Assembly (NCBI GenBank): GCA_020025795.1
Contig: JAHHRK010000044.1
Coordinates: forward strand, 1-12,200
From: Faecalibacterium sp.
GTDB taxonomy: Bacteria > Bacillota > Clostridia > Oscillospirales > Ruminococcaceae
Direction: 5' to 3'
DNA length: 12,200 nt
The notes under the pieces were generated by a model. The model saw nothing but the letters and a program-made list of their open reading frames with translations. It did not search any database and was not told where the DNA came from. Of the stretch, positions 7,703 through 12,200 are shown in pieces (position 1 is the first letter of the stretch; every line of letters starts with the position of its first letter). The translations under genes were made by a program, and so were the position numbers.

Positions 7703-7734
7703 TTTATAATACCTGAATACCCCTGGAAATAAAA
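7703..7734 (-). promoter_or_regulatory. Tentative sigma-A promoter for glycosidase gene
   Basis: On the minus strand, GGTATTATAAAAG supplies a good -10 box, TATTAT (7711 down to 7706) or TATAAA (7708 down to 7703). The -35 region is poor: TTTTAT at the 17-base spacing, or TTTCCA at 15 bases. It lies about 90 bases upstream of the chosen start, in the 241-base gap after hsdR. No clear terminator was found after hsdR, so read-through from the restriction operon is not excluded. Confidence 0.3.
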
Positions 7735-7854
7735 GCCGCATACTTCCGATGTTTCCTGTCTTTCTTTGTGCAGAATGTCCCTGCGTGAATCATTTCTACA
7801 AATATTGCGCATCAATCCCTACAGTCTTCGTGGAAAGCTGTATTTTCTCCTTTC

Positions 7855-10800
7855 TTATATTGATACGTTATCTGTCCACATCTCACACTGGCTAATGACT
7901 GTGCTGATAGCGATATCGTAATCTTCTGGCGGATACTTGTACTTTTTGAGCAGGCGCTTGACCATTTTACGCATGGTTGCCCGAGCAGTTTCTTTTTTCT
8001 GCCAGTCGATAGTTCGATTCTTCCGGAGCATATCTGTCAGCTCATGTGTGAGGGCAATCAGCTCACCATTTTTATAGAAATCCTGAATGTTCTCTGGCTT
8101 TGTCAAAGCGTCATAGAAGGCAAGTTCCTCCTGTGTAAGACCCAGCTTTTTTCCATTCGCATACAGATTCTTGATTTCCTCGGCGGTTTCTAATAGTTCT
8201 TTGATAACCTCTTCATTAGTAATCAATCCATTGTAATAGGAATTCATCAGCTGGGTAATTTTCTCGGAGAACTTTTGTGACTGCACCACATTCGTTCGTT
8301 TATATAGCGATACCTGTTCTGCCATCAGCTTTTTTAAGATTTCAACCGCAATATTTTTTTCCTTCATTTTGGAGATTTCTTCCAGAACGGCAGGATCAAA
8401 CAGGCTGAACTCTTCACCAGCTGTCTTACTGTCAAACAGGCTGATGACGCCTTCACTCTGCACGCTTGCCTTCAAAAGCTCGTTGATTTGCGCATTGATT
8501 TCTTTGAGAGAAAGTGTTTTGCCACCTGTTCCGCCGTAGGTGATTTTCACGATAGTTGAGCGGACCGCTTCCATAAAAGCCGCTTCGTGCCGTTCCTGCT
8601 CAGTGGTCATGCTGGAACACAGTGAGTGAGACTGTTTCAGCAGCATGGCCTCCTTCAAAAACATATCCTTGCGAGTGGGGAATTTCGCATCCAGGACAAA
8701 GTTAACACCACCAGTGACCAGCTTTGCCATCGTCAAAGGCGAACCGCCAATAAAGCCGCTGAAATCAAAACCGTGTAGCAAGTCCTTGCACACCTGCAGC
8801 TTTTCCTGAAACTTGGGATAGGCTACTTTGGCAATATTCATGTCGCCATACTTAGACTGGTCTCGCTTGGTGTACTCCTTCATTGCGCTTTTCAATGCAG
8901 AAGCAATACCCACATAATCGACAATCAGACCGCCTTCCTTGTCCTTGAAGACGCGGTTAACACGGGCAATGGCCTGCATCAGATTATAGCCATGCATCGG
9001 CTTGTAAACGTACATTGTGGCCAAAGACGGAACGTCAAATCCTGTCAGCCACATATCCACAACGATGGCGATTTTCATAGGGTCATCATTGTCCTTGAAT
9101 TTTCTGGCCAACTCTTCCTTATGCGCTTTGGTCCCGATTACCTCTTTCCAATCTTCGGGGTCGTTGTTGCCACTGGTCATCACGACACCGACTTTTTCGG
9201 TCCAGTCGGGGCGCAGCTCCAAAATCTTCCGATAGATTTTCATTGCGATGGGACGGGAATACGCAACAATCATGGCTTTGCCTGTCAGCAGATTGGCACG
9301 GTACTTTTCATAATGCGTGACGATATCCTGACACAAAGACTGAATCGTGGAATCCGCACCGAGAACGCTTTCCATCTGACCCAGCATCTTTTTGCTTTTC
9401 TCAATGGTGGCAGAGTCAGACTGCTGCTCCAGGATGTCATAGGTAGAATCAATCAGTGCTAAGGTGTTCTGGTCCAGCTTGAGATGCACAACACGGCTTT
9501 CGTAATAAACCGGCCGCGTTGCGCCGTCTTCCACAGCCTGCGTCATGTCGTAGACATCAATGTAATCGCCAAAGACCTCTCTGGTGTTGCGATCCTTGGC
9601 GGAAATCGGCGTACCGGTAAATCCAATAAAAGTGGCGTTCGGCAAAGCATCATGAATAATCCGGGCATTGCCAATGACCGTGTGCGCCTCTTTTTCGCCC
9701 TTCTCATTTTCAGTCATGACGATTTTTTCTTCAAAGCCATACTGGCCACGGTGTGCTTCGTCTGCCATGACAACAATGTTACGACGCTCAGACAACGGAC
9801 GCTCCCCGTGCTCAAACTTGAACATGGTAGTGAAAATGATTCCGTTTGCCGCGCGCCCCTCCAGCAAGGACTTCAGGTGTTCCTTGCTTTCCGCCTGAAT
9901 GGGTGCCTGGCGCAAGAAATCTGCACACTTGGCAAACTGCGTATATAACTGGTCGTCCAGGTCAATGCGGTCTGTCATAACCACAAGGGTTGGGCTGTTC
10001 AGAGCTTCTTGCAGCAAATGGGCATAGAACACCATGGACAACGATTTTCCGCTGCCCTGGGTATGCCAAAAAACGCCACCTTTGCCGTCTGTCTGGGTAG
10101 CGATTTTTGCCTTTTCAATGGCCTTGCGCACAGCAAAATACTGATGATATCCGGCTAAAATCTTGATTGGTTTCTGACTGTCTCCGGAAAACAGGATGAA
10201 GTTCTTCAAAATGTCCAGCAACCGCACCTTCTGGAACATTCCCTCATAGAAAGTATCAAACTGCGCATATGCCGTGTTCTCATAATCGCCGTCCTTGGTT
10301 TTCCATTCCATGAAGCGGTCCAGACCGGAGGTGATGGTACCTGCCTTATTGGTGGAAAGGTCACTGATGACACAGATGGCATTATAGATGAACAGCGACG
10401 GGATGTCCTGCATATAGTTGCGGATTTGATTATAGGCATTCTCTGCGCCTACTTCATCCTTGGACGGGCTTTTCAGCTCCATCAGGACCAGCGGCAGACC
10501 ATTGATAAACAGAATGATATCCGGGCGGCGATTGTTGCCATTTTCGATGTATGTATACTGGTTGACGGCATAAAAGCTGTTGTTCTCCACCTTTTCGTAG
10601 TCCAGCAGCCGCACAATGGAAGACCGCTCCTCACCCCGGACGAAATACTTTACCGTGATACCGTTTTGCAGATAGTCCATAAAAACCTTATTTTTCTGCA
10701 CCAGGCTGCCGGTATCAAAATTCTTCAGTTTTGTAATGGCTTCCTCAATGGCATCCAAAGGCAGGCCTTTGTTGATGCGTACCAGACTATCCCGCACCGT

Positions 10801-10920
10801 TGCATCCAGCAGCGGGCTTTCGTAGTCACGTGCCAGATCCGGAGCGTAAAGCTGGGTATAGCCCATGGTTTCCAGTAATTCAATTACCGCCTGTTCAAAG
10901 GTATCTTCGGTGAAAGACAT
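7855..10920 (-). CDS. hsdR: Type I restriction enzyme, R subunit (HsdR)
   Basis: This 1021-residue protein is the ATP-dependent translocase and endonuclease subunit of a type I restriction-modification complex. It acts with HsdM and HsdS to cut unmodified foreign DNA far from the recognition site. The N-terminal nuclease domain shows RPDI (Asp134) and ELK (Glu148, Lys150), a PD-(D/E)xK arrangement. The helicase core shows Walker A TQGSGKS (287-293), DEAH (387-390), FTGTP (434-438), TGFD (626-629) and QAIARVNR (649-656). The C-terminal third is charged and helical, as in DUF3387-type HsdR proteins. Length is normal and no motif is missing, so it looks active. ATG at 10920 is preceded by AGGGGG eight bases upstream, and that site overlaps the stop codon of the preceding gene. 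The gene therefore belongs to the same operon as hsdS, in the order hsdS, membrane gene, hsdR. Confidence 0.95.
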   Translation of the reverse strand: MSFTEDTFEQAVIELLETMGYTQLYAPDLARDYESPLLDATVRDSLVRINKGLPLDAIEEAITKLKNFDTGSLVQKNKVFMDYLQNGITVKYFVRGEERSSIVRLLDYEKVENNSFYAVNQYTYIENGNNRRPDIILFINGLPLVLMELKSPSKDEVGAENAYNQIRNYMQDIPSLFIYNAICVISDLSTNKAGTITSGLDRFMEWKTKDGDYENTAYAQFDTFYEGMFQKVRLLDILKNFILFSGDSQKPIKILAGYHQYFAVRKAIEKAKIATQTDGKGGVFWHTQGSGKSLSMVFYAHLLQEALNSPTLVVMTDRIDLDDQLYTQFAKCADFLRQAPIQAESKEHLKSLLEGRAANGIIFTTMFKFEHGERPLSERRNIVVMADEAHRGQYGFEEKIVMTENEKGEKEAHTVIGNARIIHDALPNATFIGFTGTPISAKDRNTREVFGDYIDVYDMTQAVEDGATRPVYYESRVVHLKLDQNTLALIDSTYDILEQQSDSATIEKSKKMLGQMESVLGADSTIQSLCQDIVTHYEKYRANLLTGKAMIVAYSRPIAMKIYRKILELRPDWTEKVGVVMTSGNNDPEDWKEVIGTKAHKEELARKFKDNDDPMKIAIVVDMWLTGFDVPSLATMYVYKPMHGYNLMQAIARVNRVFKDKEGGLIVDYVGIASALKSAMKEYTKRDQSKYGDMNIAKVAYPKFQEKLQVCKDLLHGFDFSGFIGGSPLTMAKLVTGGVNFVLDAKFPTRKDMFLKEAMLLKQSHSLCSSMTTEQERHEAAFMEAVRSTIVKITYGGTGGKTLSLKEINAQINELLKASVQSEGVISLFDSKTAGEEFSLFDPAVLEEISKMKEKNIAVEILKKLMAEQVSLYKRTNVVQSQKFSEKITQLMNSYYNGLITNEEVIKELLETAEEIKNLYANGKKLGLTQEELAFYDALTKPENIQDFYKNGELIALTHELTDMLRKNRTIDWQKKETARATMRKMVKRLLKKYKYPPEDYDIAISTVISQCEMWTDNVSI

Positions 10921-10928
10921 AACTATAA

Positions 10929-10934
10929 CCCCCT
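10929..10934 (-). promoter_or_regulatory. Ribosome binding site of hsdR overlapping upstream stop
   Basis: AGGGGG on the minus strand lies eight bases before the hsdR ATG. Its first three bases overlap the TAG stop of the membrane protein gene (10933-10935), giving TAGGGGG. This fixes the hsdR start and ties the two genes into one transcript with probable translational coupling. Confidence 0.7.
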
Positions 10935-11595
10935 ATACAGTCTGATTTTTCAAGTTTATTTCTTTTTCAAGAGGAAGCATATACGTAGTTCTAAACTTTA
11001 TTGCCTGATTATAGATACTATCGCGTATTACAAGACACTCGTCTGATATTTCTTCATCTAATGATTTAGTATCATTCAAACGAATTAAATGTACTATGAA
11101 ATTAATGGTATCCCGAAGAAGATCTTGAATCATTTTAGTATCGAATTGTGGGAATAGAAACTCGCCGACAACTATATTTGATTCGAGTAATTGAAAATCA
11201 GATATCACATTAGCAAAGTCTGCGTTGTCAAAATAATTAGAAGAATATCTGAATGATACTAAAAATGCATTACTTATTTCAGCGGCTGTTTTTGCATCTT
11301 TTATGCTTATAGCGAAGGTTGTGATACGTTGGACTGCCATGTAACAATTAAATCGTTTTTCAAACAGCGCAATTTTATCTTGTCTGTCCGCAATTTTTTT
11401 AGGTACTTGAACCGCGTAGTAAATTGCCAGGCCCGAAACAACTACCCCAACCCAAGAAGCGACAGCAGATATTGCATCCCAGCTGTTTTCCAGTTCCGGT
11501 GCGTATGTAATCCGAAAGCCGTTGACAAACAAAAAAGCTGCCAGAATCGCTACGCAGATAATCGTCGCAACAAGAGGAAACCATCTGCTTTTCAT
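10933..11595 (-). CDS. Two-helix membrane protein between hsdS and hsdR, function unknown
   Basis: This 220-residue protein is not one I can name. It starts MKSRWFPLV and has a first membrane helix at about 6-25 and a second at about 43-62 (SAVASWVGVVVSGLAIYYAV), joined by a short loop. A basic stretch (KKIADRQDK) follows, then a roughly 155-residue soluble, probably cytoplasmic part beginning IALFEKRFNCY. That N-terminal hairpin followed by a 'lfekRf' helix is a pattern I recall from many uncharacterised bacterial proteins, some near defence genes. ATG at 11595 is chosen because it starts right before the first helix, 8 bases after the hsdS stop. A start at 11703 would overlap hsdS by 100 bases and add residues unlike a protein N-terminus. 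There is no strong Shine-Dalgarno site, so translational coupling to hsdS is likely. The gene is richer in A/T than hsdR. Confidence 0.8.
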   Translation of the reverse strand: MKSRWFPLVATIICVAILAAFLFVNGFRITYAPELENSWDAISAVASWVGVVVSGLAIYYAVQVPKKIADRQDKIALFEKRFNCYMAVQRITTFAISIKDAKTAAEISNAFLVSFRYSSNYFDNADFANVISDFQLLESNIVVGEFLFPQFDTKMIQDLLRDTINFIVHLIRLNDTKSLDEEISDECLVIRDSIYNQAIKFRTTYMLPLEKEINLKNQTV

Positions 11596-11603
11596 AAATT
11601 CTT

Positions 11604-12200
11604 TCAAATCTTCACATCCTCTACATCCAGTTCGCCAGACATAAGTTTGGGCAGTAGGGTATCTCTGAGCTCCGAAAGTCGCTTGTTTTCTCTCGTTAAG
11701 CAAAGAATTTCTTCAAAAATAGATTTAACAGCGGAATCAAATCCAGTTAACACATCTTTAGATGGAAGTATTGTAGGATAGTTTTTAAGAATATCTGTTT
11801 TTAGATTCGTAAATACACTACCATTTCCAAGCGATACAAGTTCTCGGCGAATCAACTTAAAGAATAAATATAGGTATTCTTTGCTTAATTTAGAGTTAGG
11901 AAAATAAAGCCAACCATCGTGAATACAAGAATCCACATCTAAGATTTTAGGGATTCCTGGCGTAGCACTATTAGATAGAACTAAATCGCCAGCTTTAAGA
12001 AAAACAGTCTTTTTCAATCCAGATTCCTTAATATGTTCTTTAATATCCAGTATATATGGTGTGCTGATTGTCGTAGCATCAGAAATTTTCAGCCACCTAA
12101 GGCCTTCATCAGATAAATATTCCTGGATAGGTCTAGGGGAGCCTCCACGCTTAATTTCAACAAAATCTCCAAGAACACCAGATTTCCAGTCATAGGGCAT
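11604..12200 (-). CDS. hsdS: Type I restriction specificity subunit HsdS, C-terminal part
   Basis: The 198 visible residues form one target recognition domain and the C-terminal conserved region of an HsdS subunit, which chooses the DNA sequence methylated and cut by the complex. Marks are the opening WKSGVLGDFVEIKRGGSPRP, then LRWLKISDAT, GDLVLSNSATPGIPKIL, LGNGSVFTNLKTDIL, and at the end the helical ENKRLSELRDTLLPKLMSGEL typical of HsdS tails. A full HsdS has two recognition domains and about 380-450 residues. The Met codon at 12198-12200 falls exactly on the window edge and no upstream sequence is visible. I therefore treat this as the second half of a longer gene, although a half-size HsdS cannot be excluded. 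The stop at 11604-11606 is followed 8 bases later by the membrane protein start. hsdM should lie further to the right. Confidence 0.85.
   Translation of the reverse strand: MPYDWKSGVLGDFVEIKRGGSPRPIQEYLSDEGLRWLKISDATTISTPYILDIKEHIKESGLKKTVFLKAGDLVLSNSATPGIPKILDVDSCIHDGWLYFPNSKLSKEYLYLFFKLIRRELVSLGNGSVFTNLKTDILKNYPTILPSKDVLTGFDSAVKSIFEEILCLTRENKRLSELRDTLLPKLMSGELDVEDVKI

Noticed and set aside
2514..7709. A 1731-codon open frame on the plus strand opposite the glycosidase gene
   Set aside because: It has no recognisable domain, an odd excess of His, Cys, Ile and Gly, and it mirrors a gene with strong signal peptide, domain and catalytic evidence. Codon bias of the sense strand explains the lack of antisense stops.
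7525..7815. A 96-codon minus-strand open frame between hsdR and the glycosidase
   Set aside because: It runs into the signal-peptide coding region in another frame, is composed of unstructured basic residues and resembles no protein I know. The AAGGAG just after the hsdR stop is not near its ATG.
9484..9948. Plus-strand open frames within hsdR (also 8992-9462 and 10426-10878)
   Set aside because: They lie opposite conserved helicase and nuclease motifs of hsdR and show no domain of their own.
11596..11703. Longer N-terminus for the membrane protein starting at 11703
   Set aside because: It overlaps the hsdS tail by 100 bases, and the added residues are an out-of-frame reading of hsdS sequence.

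Overview
The window reads as chromosomal DNA of a gut Firmicute of the Oscillospiraceae/Ruminococcaceae type (Faecalibacterium, Gemmiger and relatives). This is an inference from the GC-rich, C/G-ending codons of the largest gene, its large host-glycan-targeting surface protein with a Gram-positive style C-terminal anchor, and the IS3-type and radical SAM remnants. No rRNA, tRNA or CRISPR array was seen. All intact genes lie on the minus strand.

Layout, left to right. Positions 1-1028 hold no intact gene. They contain two strong terminator hairpins (111-208), the decayed C-terminal part of a radical SAM/SPASM protein on the minus strand (about 255-542), and directly abutting it, on the plus strand, the C-terminal part of an IS3-family transposase broken by two frameshifts (about 552-902), followed by the likely right end of that element. 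Positions 1029-7613 encode one 2194-residue secreted, cell-wall-anchored multimodular glycosidase. It has a signal peptide, two N-terminal beta-sandwich modules, a Big_2-like Ig domain, a GH123/DUF4091-type catalytic region, an F5/8 type C (CBM32-like) module, a FIVAR helix bundle, a GH33 sialidase with all expected catalytic residues, an unassigned module, an InlB-type repeat, a Pro/Thr stalk and a degenerate sortase signal. Positions 7614-7854 are its leader, with an inverted repeat and a tentative promoter. Positions 7855-12200 are the distal part of a type I restriction-modification operon read right to left: the C-terminal part of hsdS (cut by the window edge), a small two-helix membrane protein, then hsdR. 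hsdM is presumably beyond the right edge.

How the genes fit together. The surface enzyme combines a predicted beta-N-acetylgalactosaminidase-type domain with a sialidase. These two activities would remove both terminal sugars of GalNAc-beta-1,4-(Neu5Ac-alpha-2,3)Gal, the Sda/Cad and GM2 type epitope, so a dedicated role on colonic mucin or gangliosides is an attractive hypothesis. The restriction operon is an independent defence unit. Its hsdS and membrane-protein section is visibly richer in A/T than the glycosidase gene, which fits separate acquisition. The unusual part of this operon is the membrane protein placed tightly between hsdS and hsdR. The left kilobase looks like a decay zone where an IS insertion or recombination destroyed a peptide-modification type gene.
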